From assembly GCF_023544465.1 (NCBI RefSeq), contig NZ_JALPVL010000012.1, positions 248,001 to 312,000 of the forward strand: a DNA stretch of 64,000 nucleotides. The letters are read 5' to 3'. Made by a program: the position numbers and the translations under genes. The stretch is from Paractinoplanes maris (GTDB lineage Bacteria; Actinomycetota; Actinomycetes; Mycobacteriales; Micromonosporaceae). Below are positions 1 to 8,763 of this stretch, piece after piece. Below the pieces are notes generated by a model that was given only the letters and a program-made list of their open reading frames with translations, was not told the origin of the DNA and made no database searches. Position 1 is the first letter of the stretch. Each line of letters starts with the position of its first letter.

Positions 1-712
1 GCAGGCCCTGATGCTCGGCATAGATCGCCTGATCGGCCAGCGCGGCCTGATCGGCCAGCGGGATGCCGGCCCGGCGCGCGTTACGCAGCGCAAAGGTGGC
101 GAGCGAGGTCAGCAGGGCCGCCGACACCCCTTCGCCCATGCCGTTGAGCACGCTCAGTGAGACCCGGCCGTCCTGGTCGGCCCAGTCGAAGCTGTCCCCG
201 CGCACCGCGTACGACGGTTCGAGCTGCCCGGCCAGGCCGAACGCCGGACGGATGCGGCCGCGCGCGGGCAGCAGCTCCCACTGCATCTCGGCGGCCAGCG
301 TGAGCCGCCGGATCCGAGCCGCTGACTGATAGCGGTCGGTGCCGCCGTTGGCCGCCTCCAGCTCGTGGGCCAGGGCTTCCGCCACCTCGGCCACCAGCTC
401 GGGGCTCTCCGGCGCCGGTGCGCAGCTCAGCACCCCGATTCGTTCCCCCCGGACCGAAACGGGCAGGAACATCACAGAGTTCTCATTCACCGGTGACTGA
501 TGATCGAAGCACCGCCAGACCGGATCGCCGGGGTGGGTGCGGGGCGGGCCGTCGAACACCGGCACGAGGGCCGCCAAACGGTAATCGACCAGGTACAACT
601 CGGTGTCGGTGATCCCGTAGGCCGTGGCGAGTCCCTCGGCCAGGCGTTCCGGGATGGCGTCAGCGGCCGCGTCGGTGAGAAGCCGCCGAAGCACCAGTAG
701 CCTGTCGATCAA
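1..712 (-). CDS. SpoIIE-type PP2C serine phosphatase, N-terminal part (runs off the left edge)
   Basis: Reading the minus strand from a TTG at 712 gives an open frame to the window edge. RBS GAGGAGG (719-725) lies six bases upstream and decides the start. The first ~130 residues look like a GAF-type sensor (VMFLPVSVRGERIGVLS). A linker follows with AEMQWELLPARGR and AVRGDSFDW, the usual opening of SpoIIE/RsbU PP2C domains, then NGMGEGVSAALLTSLA, matching the conserved DGMGHG...A segment. The residue normally Asp in that metal-binding motif is Asn here. Such phosphatases dephosphorylate anti-sigma antagonists in partner-switching. It is divergent from a MarR gene starting about 50 bp away, so control by that regulator is plausible. 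The catalytic C-terminus is outside the window. Confidence 0.85.
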   Translation of the reverse strand, partial: MIDRLLVLRRLLTDAAADAIPERLAEGLATAYGITDTELYLVDYRLAALVPVFDGPPRTHPGDPVWRCFDHQSPVNENSVMFLPVSVRGERIGVLSCAPAPESPELVAEVAEALAHELEAANGGTDRYQSAARIRRLTLAAEMQWELLPARGRIRPAFGLAGQLEPSYAVRGDSFDWADQDGRVSLSVLNGMGEGVSAALLTSLATFALRNARRAGIPLADQAALADQAIYAEHQGL

Positions 713-762
713 TGGCGACCTCCTCGAACAGACCGAGCCGTACGAGTAGTCTCTCCTGCACC

Positions 763-1242
763 ATGGCCGTTCACCATGGGCCGGACGTGCCGGACCCGAT
801 GCAGACCGCGGCGATCGATGACGCCGCGAAATCCTTGCTGCTCGCGTGGGACGCGGCCCGCGAGCAGGTGACCCCGCGCATCTCGTCCGTCCAATTGAAC
901 GCCCTGCTCGCCGTCGAGCGGGCCGAGGGCATCAATCTGGGCGGGCTCGCGGCCGAGCTGGGCATGCTGCTCTCGTCGGCCAGCCGGCTGTGCGACCGCC
1001 TGGTGGCCTCGGGCATGGTCGAGCGGGTGCCTGGCCGGGCCGACCGCCGCGAGATCGCGCTCTATCTGACCCCGGCGTCCCGCACCCTGCTGGGCGAGCT
1101 GCGCCGCATCCGGCGCCGCGCGCTCACCGGCGTGCTCGAGAGGATGTCGGGCAGCGGCCGGGCGGCTCTGCTCCGCGGGCTCAGCGAGTTCGCCGCCGCC
1201 GCGGGGGAGAGTGGCGAGGCCGCGTCCGCTCAGACGGCCTGA
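763..1242 (+). CDS. MarR-family transcriptional regulator
   Basis: A winged-helix protein of about 159 residues with a MarR core: an N-terminal dimerisation helix, ITSVQLNALL-like helix, the recognition region LAAELGMLLSSASRLCDRLV, and the wing GMVERVPGRADRREIALYLT. The frame is open from ATG 712, but that would overlap the divergent phosphatase start at 712. The ATG at 763 (or 799) leaves a short shared promoter region and is preferred; no strong RBS settles it. The gene converges on the ROK repressor gene and overlaps its 3' end by 13 bp. A role in controlling the divergent phosphatase is inferred from the layout only. Confidence 0.85.
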   Translation: MAVHHGPDVPDPMQTAAIDDAAKSLLLAWDAAREQVTPRISSVQLNALLAVERAEGINLGGLAAELGMLLSSASRLCDRLVASGMVERVPGRADRREIALYLTPASRTLLGELRRIRRRALTGVLERMSGSGRAALLRGLSEFAAAAGESGEAASAQTA

Positions 1243-2339
1243 GCCCGGGCCAGCCATCGCGCCGGATCGTCCCGCACCCCGGCGATCACCACGTCGGCCG
1301 CACCGCGCATGGCCGCGTCGGCCCCCAGCGTGGCCGGTCGGAGCGTGACCGGGGCCAGGTCGGCGGTCAGCACCCGGCGGCGCAGCTCGGTCTCGATGCC
1401 GTCGCGCAGCCGGTCGAACTCGGGGGCGTATCCGCCCCCGAGCACGATCACGCCGAGATCGAGCAGGTTGACCACGGCCGACAGCGCGATCCCGAGCGAG
1501 GCGGCGGCCAGGTCGGGATCGGCCGCGACCGCCTCCTGACCCGCGTACTGCTCGAGGCAGCCGTTCGCGCCGCAGCGGCAGGGCCGGCCGTCCGGATAGA
1601 CGGTGACGTGCCCGATCTCGCCGCTCCAGCCCCGCCCGCCCCGATAGAGCTCGCCGTCGAGCACGATGCCGGCACCGATGCCGATCTCGCCCGAGACGTA
1701 CAGGAAGGTCGGCGGCCCGCCGTCGGTCCGTAGCTCGCCCAGCGCCGCCAGGTTGGCCTCGTTGTCGACGGCCAGCGGCAGGCCCAGGTCGAGCAGGGCC
1801 GGCACGTCGACGTCCTGCCAGTCCAGATTGGGGGCGACCCGCACCAGGCCGTTCGCGGTGACCAGGCCGGGCACGGCCAGCGCGGCCCCGGCCAGTTCGA
1901 TGCCGTCGGCGGCGGCCGCCTCGCGGGCCTGGACGGCCAGCACGGCCAGGTCGGCCAGCGCCGCCGCCGGTGGCAGCAGTCGCTGGTCGGCCCGGGTGAC
2001 GAAGCGGTGGCGCACGACGCCGGTCAGATCGACCACGCAGGCGGCCAGGTAGTCGACGTTGATCTCGAGGCCGAGACCGCCGGGTCCGTCCGGGGTCAGC
2101 GCCAGGCCGGCGGCGGGACGGCCGGCGCCGGTCCGCGGGGCGGGATCGAGCTCGGTGAGCAGCCGGCCCGCGATGAGGTCGTCGACCAGCGCCGACACGG
2201 TCGCCCGGGTGAGCCCGGTGGCGCCCGAGATGGCTGCCCGGGATGGGCGATCTGCGCTGTTCGCCACTGTCTGCAACACGAGCGCGAGATTGTGGGCTCG
2301 CACGCTCGATTGCCGGACGGGGCTGCGGGAAGCATTCAT
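1230..2339 (-). CDS. xylR: ROK-family transcriptional repressor, probable xylose regulator XylR
   Basis: About 369 residues. The N-terminal winged helix is SRAAISGATGLTRATVSALV; the ROK sugar-kinase-like domain follows, with GLEINVDYLAACVVDLTG (phosphate-loop region), EIGIGAGIVLDGELYRGGRG and the ROK zinc site CRCGANGCLEQYAG. It is divergent from xylA, the classical position of XylR, which represses xyl genes and releases DNA on binding xylose. The ATG at 2339 is preferred because it begins NASRSPVRQSSVR just before the HTH; the frame is open to 2390, which would overlap the xylA -10 element. No strong RBS is visible. The xyl assignment comes from synteny and family. Confidence 0.85.
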   Translation of the reverse strand: MNASRSPVRQSSVRAHNLALVLQTVANSADRPSRAAISGATGLTRATVSALVDDLIAGRLLTELDPAPRTGAGRPAAGLALTPDGPGGLGLEINVDYLAACVVDLTGVVRHRFVTRADQRLLPPAAALADLAVLAVQAREAAAADGIELAGAALAVPGLVTANGLVRVAPNLDWQDVDVPALLDLGLPLAVDNEANLAALGELRTDGGPPTFLYVSGEIGIGAGIVLDGELYRGGRGWSGEIGHVTVYPDGRPCRCGANGCLEQYAGQEAVAADPDLAAASLGIALSAVVNLLDLGVIVLGGGYAPEFDRLRDGIETELRRRVLTADLAPVTLRPATLGADAAMRGAADVVIAGVRDDPARWLARAQAV

Positions 2340-2357
2340 CAAGCGGCCGCTCACGTC

Positions 2358-2386
2358 TTGACAATGCCACACGGCGGTCAAATAAT
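2358..2386 (+). promoter_or_regulatory. xylA promoter, near-consensus sigma-70 type
   Basis: TTGACA (2358-2363), a 17-bp spacer, then AATAAT (2381-2386) match the housekeeping -35/-10 consensus at optimal spacing, unusual in GC-rich DNA. The following A-rich stretch (2387-2403) is a candidate XylR operator that would overlap the transcription start. Seen directly; promoter activity is inferred. Confidence 0.75.
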
Positions 2387-2427
2387 TCAACCAATAAACA
2401 AATCCGAGTTGTTACGTGGAGGTAACC

Positions 2428-3615
2428 GTGCCGGTCCAACCCACTCGTGAAGACAAGTTCTCCTTCGGCCTGTGGACCATCGGGTGGCAGGCCGTCGACG
2501 CGTTCGGCTCGGCCACCCGCCCGCCGCTCGATCCGATCGAGGCGGTGCACAAGCTGGCCGAGATCGGCGCCTACGGCCTCACGTTCCATGACGACGACCT
2601 GGTCCCGTTCGGCTCGGACGCGTCGACCCGTGACGGCATCCTCAGCGGCTTCAAGAAGGCGCTGGAGGAGACGGGCATCGTCGTCCCGATGGTCACCACC
2701 AACACGTTCAGCCACCCGGTCTTCAAGGACGGCGCGTTCACCAGCAACGACCGCTCGGTCCGGCGCTACGCGCTGCGCAAGGTCCTGCGCCAGGTGGACC
2801 TCGCGGCCGAGCTGGGCGCCGAGACCTTCGTGCTCTGGGGCGGCCGTGAGGGTGCCGAGTACGACGCGGCCAAGGACATCAACGCCGCGCTCGACCGTTA
2901 CCGCGAGGGCCTCAACCTGCTCGCGCAGTACTCCGAGGACAAGGGCTACGGCCTGCGCTTCGCCATCGAGCCGAAGCCGAACGAGCCCCGCGGCGACATC
3001 CTGCTGCCGACCCTCGGCCACGCCATCGCCTTCACCTACGAGCTGGAGCGGCCCGAGCTGTTCGGCATCAACCCCGAGGTCGGGCACGAGCAGATGTCCA
3101 ACCTCAACTTCACCCAGGGCATCGCCCAGGCGCTGTGGCAGAAGAAGCTTTTCCACATCGACCTCAACGGTCAGCACAGCGTGAAGTTCGACCAGGACCT
3201 GGTGTTCGGCCACGGCGACCTGCTCAACGCGTTCTCCCTGGTCGACCTGCTGGAGAACGGCCCGATCGGCGGCGGCCCCAAGTACGACGGCCCGCGCCAC
3301 TTCGACTACAAGCCCTCCCGCACCGAGAACATCGACGGCGTCTGGGAGTCGGCCAAGGCCAACATGCGGATGTACCTGCTGCTCAAGGAGCGCGCGCAGG
3401 AGTTCCGGGCCGACCCGGTGGTGCAGGAGGCGCTGCGCGACAGCAAGGTGCTGGAGCTCGAGACCCCGACGCTCAACCCGGGCGAGACCTACCAGGACCT
3501 GCTGAACGACAAGAGCGCCTGGGACGACTTCGACGTCGACGCGGCCGGTGCCCAGGGCTACGGTTTCGTGAAGCTCCACCAGCTGATGATCGACCACGTT
3601 CTGCGCGCCAACTAA
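2428..3615 (+). CDS. xylA: Xylose isomerase
   Basis: Interconverts D-xylose and D-xylulose in the cytoplasm (also D-glucose/D-fructose). The 395-residue protein begins PVQPTREDKFSFGLWTIGW, the signature of actinobacterial class I xylose isomerases. His54 and Asp57 (LTFHDDD) fall at the catalytic positions known from Streptomyces enzymes, and the metal-binding FAIEPKPNEPRGD segment is present. The GTG at 2428 is chosen because GGAGG (2418-2422) lies five bases upstream; an in-frame GTG at 2416 overlaps that RBS. It is first gene of xylA-xylB-MFS and divergent from the ROK repressor. Confidence 0.97.
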   Translation: MPVQPTREDKFSFGLWTIGWQAVDAFGSATRPPLDPIEAVHKLAEIGAYGLTFHDDDLVPFGSDASTRDGILSGFKKALEETGIVVPMVTTNTFSHPVFKDGAFTSNDRSVRRYALRKVLRQVDLAAELGAETFVLWGGREGAEYDAAKDINAALDRYREGLNLLAQYSEDKGYGLRFAIEPKPNEPRGDILLPTLGHAIAFTYELERPELFGINPEVGHEQMSNLNFTQGIAQALWQKKLFHIDLNGQHSVKFDQDLVFGHGDLLNAFSLVDLLENGPIGGGPKYDGPRHFDYKPSRTENIDGVWESAKANMRMYLLLKERAQEFRADPVVQEALRDSKVLELETPTLNPGETYQDLLNDKSAWDDFDVDAAGAQGYGFVKLHQLMIDHVLRAN

Positions 3616-3624
3616 AGGAACGAC

Positions 3625-5025
3625 ATGACGCTAGTAGCCGGGATCGACAGCTCCACCCAGTCCTGCAAGGTGGTCATCCGCGACGCGGAGACCGGCCGGC
3701 TGGTCCGGCAGGGCCGCGCCGCGCATCCGGACGGCACCGAGGTGCATCCGGATGCCTGGTGGGCCGCACTGCGACAGGCGATCGACGAGGCCGGCGGCCT
3801 CGACGACGTGGCCGCCGCCTCGGTGGCCGGTCAGCAGCACGGCATGGTGGTGCTCGACGAGAACGGCGAAGTGGTCCGCCCGGCGCTGCTGTGGAACGAC
3901 ACGCGCAGCGCCGGCGCGGCCGCCGACCTCATCACCGAGCTCGGCGGCGGCGACAAGTGGGCCGACGCGGTCGGCATCGTGCCGGTCGCCAGCTTCACCC
4001 TGACCAAGCTGCGCTGGCTGGCCCGCAACGAGCCGGACAACGCGGCCCGGGTGGCCGCGGTCTGCCTGCCGCACGACTGGCTGACCTGGAAACTCTCTGG
4101 ATCGACGGACATCAGCACGATCAAGACCGACCGCAGCGACGCCAGCGGGACGCTCTACTGGTCGGCCCGGACCAACGAATACCGCCCCGATCTGCTCGAG
4201 CTGGGCTTCGGCCGGCTGATCAAGACACCCGAGGTGCTCGGCCCGACCGGTATCGCCGGCCATCTGCCCAACGGTGCCCCGCTCGGTCCCGGCGCGGGTG
4301 ACAACGCGGCCGCCGCGTTCGGCACCGGTGCCGGCACCGGCGACGTGATCGTGTCGATCGGCACCTCGGGCACGGTCTTCGTCTCGTCCGACGTCTCGCC
4401 CAACGACCCGAGCGGCACGGTGGCCGGTTTCGCCGACACCACCGGCCGGTTCCTGCCGATCGTGGTGACGCTGAACGCGGCCCGGGTGCTCGACGCGGCC
4501 GGCAAGCTGCTCGGTGTCGACCACGCCGAGCTGTCCCGGCTGGCCCTGAGTGCCCCGGCCGGCGCCGACGGGCTCGTCCTCATCCCGTACCTCGAAGGTG
4601 AGCGCACCCCCAACCGGCCCGACGCCACCGGCGCGATCCACGGGCTGACCCTCAAGACGTCCGACCCGGCCCACCTGGCCCGGGCCGCCGTCGAGGGCAT
4701 GCTCTGCGCGCTGGCCGACGGGCTCGACGCGCTGGTCGCCAACGGCGCCACGGCCAACCGCATCGTGCTGGTCGGCGGAGGTGCCCGCAGTGAGGCGGTC
4801 CGCCGCATCGCCCCGGAGCTGTTCGGCTTGCCGGTGCTGGTCCCGCCGCCGGGTGAGTACGTCGCCGACGGCGCCGCCCGGCAGGCCGCGTGGGTCGCGG
4901 TGGGCGGTCAGGAGCCGCCCGTGTGGTCGGCCGAGCCCCCCGAGACGTACGAGGCCCCGAGCGCCCCGATCATCCGGGAGCAATACGTGGCGGCGCGCGC
5001 CTCGGTGATCGACCGCCCCCGCTAA
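3625..5025 (+). CDS. xylB: Xylulokinase
   Basis: Phosphorylates D-xylulose to D-xylulose 5-phosphate, feeding the pentose phosphate pathway. The 466-residue FGGY-family kinase has the ATP-binding DSSTQSCK near the N-terminus, the substrate loop VAGQQHGMVVLD, the GPGAGDNAAAAFGTG segment with the catalytic Asp, and the C-terminal adenosine motif LVGGGARSEAVR. ATG follows AAAGGAA by seven bases, nine bases after the xylA stop, so the two are co-transcribed. Confidence 0.97.
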   Translation: MTLVAGIDSSTQSCKVVIRDAETGRLVRQGRAAHPDGTEVHPDAWWAALRQAIDEAGGLDDVAAASVAGQQHGMVVLDENGEVVRPALLWNDTRSAGAAADLITELGGGDKWADAVGIVPVASFTLTKLRWLARNEPDNAARVAAVCLPHDWLTWKLSGSTDISTIKTDRSDASGTLYWSARTNEYRPDLLELGFGRLIKTPEVLGPTGIAGHLPNGAPLGPGAGDNAAAAFGTGAGTGDVIVSIGTSGTVFVSSDVSPNDPSGTVAGFADTTGRFLPIVVTLNAARVLDAAGKLLGVDHAELSRLALSAPAGADGLVLIPYLEGERTPNRPDATGAIHGLTLKTSDPAHLARAAVEGMLCALADGLDALVANGATANRIVLVGGGARSEAVRRIAPELFGLPVLVPPPGEYVADGAARQAAWVAVGGQEPPVWSAEPPETYEAPSAPIIREQYVAARASVIDRPR

Positions 5026-5034
5026 CCTTCACAG

Positions 5035-6501
5035 GTGACCAGGGGAGGCAGCGCCCACCGCGCCTACAGCGTCGTGGTGTTCGTGGTCCTCGCCTCGCTC
5101 GACAATGTCGCGATCGGCCTGGTGCCGCCGCTCTACGGCAGCATCGGCGACGCGTTCGGCGTCAGTGAGGCCCACATCGCGCTGTCCACCACGATCATGT
5201 TCCTGATCAGCGCGGTGGCCGCGATCGGCTTCGCGTATGCCGGCGATCGCACCGACCGCAAGCCGGTGCTCATCGCCGGCACGCTGATCTGGATCGCCGG
5301 CACCACCTGGTCGGGCCTGGCCGGCGGCTATTCCAGCTTCCTGATCAGCCAGGTCGTCGCCGCGTTCGGCCTGGGCGCGGTCGCCTCGGTCAGCTTCGCC
5401 GTGGTCAGCGATCTCATCTCACCCCGGCGCCGGGGCCTGGTGATGAGCTTCTGGGGCCTGTCCCAGGGCGTCGGCACGCTGGCCGGCACCCTGCTCGGCG
5501 GTCTGCTCGGCCACGCCGACTGGCGCCGGCCGTTCCTGGTGACCGCGGTGGTCGGCGGGGTGGCCACGGTCGCCTATCTGTTCACCTACAACGTGCCTCG
5601 CGGCGACAGTCAGCCCGAGCTGGCCGGCGTCGACTACGACGAGCGGATCCACCACGACCACCTGCCCAAGATCCTGCGCCGGCGCACCAATGTCTGGCTG
5701 ATCCTGCAGGGCGGCACGGCCCAGATCGCCCTCGGCTCGCTCGTGTGGCTGCCCGTGCTGTTCCGCGCCCGCGCCGAGGACCAGGGCTACACCGCGGGCA
5801 CGGCTGTCCTCGTCGGCAGCGTCTTCGCCACGCTGTTCCAGCTGGGCGGCGCGCTGTCCATCCTCGGTGGGCTGGTCGGCGACCGGCTCCAGCGCCGCAC
5901 TCCCCGGGGCCGCGCACTGGTCGCCTCGGTCGGTGTCCTGGCCGCCGTGCCGTTCTACGTCGTGTTGTTCTTCGTGCCGATGAAAATCGACGTGCCCGAC
6001 GGCGCCGGCACCGGGGCGGTGATCGGTGCCGTGCTCAACGACGTGTTCACCGAGCCCACCGTCGGTCTCTGCCTCGTCTTCGCGGTCTTCGCGCTCATGC
6101 TCACCTCGGCCAACTCACCCAACTGGTTCGCCCTGATCGCCGACGTCAACCCGCCCGAGCACCGCGGCACCGTCTACAGCCTGGGCAACCTGGTCAACGG
6201 TTTCGGCCGGGCCGGCGGCAACGTCATGGTGGCGGTCGCCTTCCGGGGGCTGGCCGGCGCGTTCCCGCCGCCGCTCAACTACGCGGCCGGGCTGGCCGCC
6301 TTCCAGCTCTTCTGGGTGCCCACCGGCATCATGTTCTGGCTGGCCAGCAGGACGGTCGCGCGCGACATGGCCGACACGCACGCCGCCCTGCTGGCCCGGG
6401 CGGCCCGGCTAGAGGTGCGCCCAGACGGTCACGTCGGCGGGGACCCGCCCGTCGCCGTCGAGGGGCTCGCTGCTCAGCAGGACCCGGGCGCCGGCCGGTA
6501 G
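5035..6501 (+). CDS. MFS transporter, possibly xylose-linked
   Basis: A 488-residue polytopic protein with about 12 hydrophobic segments. The MFS motif A is GDRTDRKPVLI after TM2, and a second copy, GDRLQRRTPRGR, follows the mid-protein loop, as expected of a two-bundle permease. It starts at GTG 5035, ten bases after xylB, so it probably belongs to the xyl operon and could import xylose or export a by-product; substrate is not readable from sequence. The last ~30 codons overlap the convergent GH13 gene by 93 bp and are rich in charged and Gly residues, so the C-terminal tail may be non-essential. Confidence 0.85.
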   Translation: MTRGGSAHRAYSVVVFVVLASLDNVAIGLVPPLYGSIGDAFGVSEAHIALSTTIMFLISAVAAIGFAYAGDRTDRKPVLIAGTLIWIAGTTWSGLAGGYSSFLISQVVAAFGLGAVASVSFAVVSDLISPRRRGLVMSFWGLSQGVGTLAGTLLGGLLGHADWRRPFLVTAVVGGVATVAYLFTYNVPRGDSQPELAGVDYDERIHHDHLPKILRRRTNVWLILQGGTAQIALGSLVWLPVLFRARAEDQGYTAGTAVLVGSVFATLFQLGGALSILGGLVGDRLQRRTPRGRALVASVGVLAAVPFYVVLFFVPMKIDVPDGAGTGAVIGAVLNDVFTEPTVGLCLVFAVFALMLTSANSPNWFALIADVNPPEHRGTVYSLGNLVNGFGRAGGNVMVAVAFRGLAGAFPPPLNYAAGLAAFQLFWVPTGIMFWLASRTVARDMADTHAALLARAARLEVRPDGHVGGDPPVAVEGLAAQQDPGAGR

Positions 6502-8016
6502 CTCCACCGGTTCGGCGGTGAAATTGGTCAGCACCAGCAGGTCACCGTTGCGGAAGGCGAACGAGCCGTCCTGCCACGTCACGGATCCGCGACCGAGACC
6601 GTGCTCCCGCCGCAGGCCGAGCGCGGTGCGATAGAGCTCCCAGGTCGACCCGGCCACACCCTGCTGGCGGTCGAGCGCGTATTCGGCCCAGGTCGCCGGC
6701 TGTGGCAGCCAGGAGCTGTCGGTCGGTCCGAAGCCGTACGACGGGGCGTCGGCCTCCCACGGCAGCGGCACCCGGCAGCCGTCCCGGCCGCGCTCGGCGT
6801 GCCCGGAGCGCTCCCAGGCCGGATCCTCCCGGAACTCGTCGGCCATCGTGGTGTGCTCGGGCAGCCCCAGTTCCTCGCCCTGATAGAGATAGGCCGACCC
6901 GGGCAGCGCGAGCATCAGCAGCGTGGCCGCCCGGGCCCGGCGCAGGCCGAGCGCGGTGTCCGGCTGCGGGTCCTCGGCACCGACGCCGTGCATCCGCGGG
7001 GTGCCGACCGGATAGCCGAGCCGGGTGGCGTGCCGGACGACGTCGTGATTGGAGAGCACCCACGTGGTGGTCGCGCCGACCGTGTTGTTGACCTCGAGCG
7101 ACTCGTCGATGACGGCGCGCAGCGCCGACGGCTCCCACGGGGCCTCGAGGTACGGGAAGTTGAAAGCCTGGTGCATCTCGTCGGGCCGCACATAGCGGGC
7201 CAGCCGGTCGGCCGGAGCCACCCACGCCTCGGCCACCAGCACGCGGCCGCCCGGGTACTCGTCGAGCACCTGCCGCCAGGACCGGTAGATCTCGTGCACG
7301 CCCTCCTGGTCCCACATCGGCGGCGGCGGGCCGGCCGGGTCGATCCCGCCCAGGATCTGGCTGGGCTGCGTCCAGTCGGCCAGGCTCGCCTCCTTGACCA
7401 GGCCGTGCGCGACGTCGACCCGGAAGCCGTCGACGCCGCGGTCGAGCCAGAAGCGCAGGATGTCGAGGAACTCGGCCCGCACCTCGGGGTTGTCCCAGTT
7501 GAGGTCGGGCTGGCTCACGTCGAACAGGTGCAGATACCACTGCCCGTCCGGCGTCCGCTCCCACGCGCTGCCGCCGAAGACGCTCTGCCACGAGTTCGGC
7601 GGTTCGCCGCCGGTGCCGTCGCGGAAGATGTAGCGCTCCCGCTCGGGACTGCCCGGCCCCGCGGCCAGCGCGGCCCGGAACCACTCGTGCTCGTTCGAGG
7701 TGTGGTTGGGCACCAGGTCGACGATGACCTTCAGCCCCAGGCCGTGTGCCTCGGCGATCAGCTTGTCGGCGTCCCCGAGCTCGCCGAACAGCGGATCGAC
7801 GCCGCGGTAGTCGGCGACGTCGTAGCCCGCGTCGTGCTGCGGCGACGGATAGAACGGGGAGAGCCAGACGGCGTCTACGCCGAGTTCCTTCAGATGGGGC
7901 AGGCGCCCGGTGATGCCGGGCAGGTCGCCCATGCCGTCGCCGTCGCTGTCGGCGAACGAGCGGGGATAGACCTGATAGATGACGGCGTCGCGCCACCAAG
8001 CGTCGGTGTGGACCAT
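6409..8016 (-). CDS. GH13 alpha-glucosidase / oligo-1,6-glucosidase family
   Basis: Cytoplasmic 535-residue glycoside hydrolase without signal peptide. The (beta/alpha)8 motifs of family GH13 are all present: DLVPNHTS, GFRVDVAHG with nucleophile Asp201, VLVAEAW with acid/base Glu263, and VLSNHDVVRH with Asp325. The start DAWWRDAVIYQVYPRSF is typical of alpha-glucosidases acting on short maltose-type oligosaccharides. Linkage specificity (alpha-1,4 versus alpha-1,6) cannot be settled by eye. It lies 10 bp downstream of the HD-domain gene and converges on the MFS gene. Confidence 0.94.
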   Translation of the reverse strand: MVHTDAWWRDAVIYQVYPRSFADSDGDGMGDLPGITGRLPHLKELGVDAVWLSPFYPSPQHDAGYDVADYRGVDPLFGELGDADKLIAEAHGLGLKVIVDLVPNHTSNEHEWFRAALAAGPGSPERERYIFRDGTGGEPPNSWQSVFGGSAWERTPDGQWYLHLFDVSQPDLNWDNPEVRAEFLDILRFWLDRGVDGFRVDVAHGLVKEASLADWTQPSQILGGIDPAGPPPPMWDQEGVHEIYRSWRQVLDEYPGGRVLVAEAWVAPADRLARYVRPDEMHQAFNFPYLEAPWEPSALRAVIDESLEVNNTVGATTTWVLSNHDVVRHATRLGYPVGTPRMHGVGAEDPQPDTALGLRRARAATLLMLALPGSAYLYQGEELGLPEHTTMADEFREDPAWERSGHAERGRDGCRVPLPWEADAPSYGFGPTDSSWLPQPATWAEYALDRQQGVAGSTWELYRTALGLRREHGLGRGSVTWQDGSFAFRNGDLLVLTNFTAEPVELPAGARVLLSSEPLDGDGRVPADVTVWAHL

Positions 8017-8026
8017 GGCCCCCAGA

Positions 8027-8743
8027 TTAATCGTCGAGGATGCAGGCGAATCGTTCCTCGGCCAGGTCGAGCTGATCCAGGATGTGGTCCTTGGCGGCGA
8101 TCGACAGCGGGGTGTCCGGACGGCCGACCAGTTCGCGCAGTTTGGGCACGAGCGGGCGGTACTTGCGAGCCGCCGAGAGCGCCTTCTCCGGGGTGGTGTG
8201 GACGACGCCCACCCCGTTGTCGGTGAAGTCCGAGACCTTGATCACCCGGGCCCACGGGTCGCGGTCGAGGCTGGCCGTCACGTGTGCCCGGTATTGCTCG
8301 TGGCGGTCGCGCTCGGGGTCGTACTCCGGGTTGGTGACCGAGCGGACCAGCTCGGCCACCCGGGGGCCGAAGCGGGACGCCAGCTCGGCGATCGCCGCCT
8401 CGGTCAACTCGGTCCAGGAGCCCTGGCTGGTGCCCGCGAGCTCGCCCGGATGGTCCTCCACCGCATCGTGCAGCAGCGCCGCGGTGAGCACGTCCACGTC
8501 CCGTACGCCGTAGTACTTGATGATCCGGATGGCCACCCGCAGCAGGTGGTTGAGGTAGGGCTCGCGGACCCGGCGGTCGTTGGCGTGCAGCCGGGCAGCC
8601 AGGTCGAGCGCCTCGATCAACTGCTTGCTCTCGGCCTCCGGAAAGGTCTCGAGCTCGAGCCGGAACCGCTCACGCAGACCCGCCTCGCCGTACACCTCGG
8701 TGATCGCGTGCAACGGCATCGACAGCAGCATCCGTGGCGCCAT
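8027..8743 (-). CDS. HD-domain phosphohydrolase-like protein (RelA/SpoT-type HD fold)
   Basis: About 238 residues. PYLNHLLRVAI and TAALLHDAVEDHPGEL reproduce the H...HD metal-binding pattern of (p)ppGpp hydrolase-type HD domains, and KVSDFTDN could supply a further Asp. There is no synthetase, TGS or ACT domain, so it resembles a stand-alone small alarmone hydrolase, but the usual flanking motifs are loose and the substrate is unknown. The start at ATG 8743 is one of three close Met codons (8743, 8731, 8719); no clear RBS distinguishes them. It sits between the MHYT gene (20 bp) and the GH13 gene (10 bp). Confidence 0.75.
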   Translation of the reverse strand: MAPRMLLSMPLHAITEVYGEAGLRERFRLELETFPEAESKQLIEALDLAARLHANDRRVREPYLNHLLRVAIRIIKYYGVRDVDVLTAALLHDAVEDHPGELAGTSQGSWTELTEAAIAELASRFGPRVAELVRSVTNPEYDPERDRHEQYRAHVTASLDRDPWARVIKVSDFTDNGVGVVHTTPEKALSAARKYRPLVPKLRELVGRPDTPLSIAAKDHILDQLDLAEERFACILDD

Positions 8744-8763
8744 GCCGAGAACGTACCGGAGCG

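Noticed and set aside
709..3597. A 962-codon open frame on the minus strand opposite xylA
   Set aside because: Its translation is low-complexity (Val/Leu/Arg/Gly) and lies antisense to the unmistakable xylose isomerase and across the ROK gene. Long antisense frames are expected in GC-rich coding DNA.
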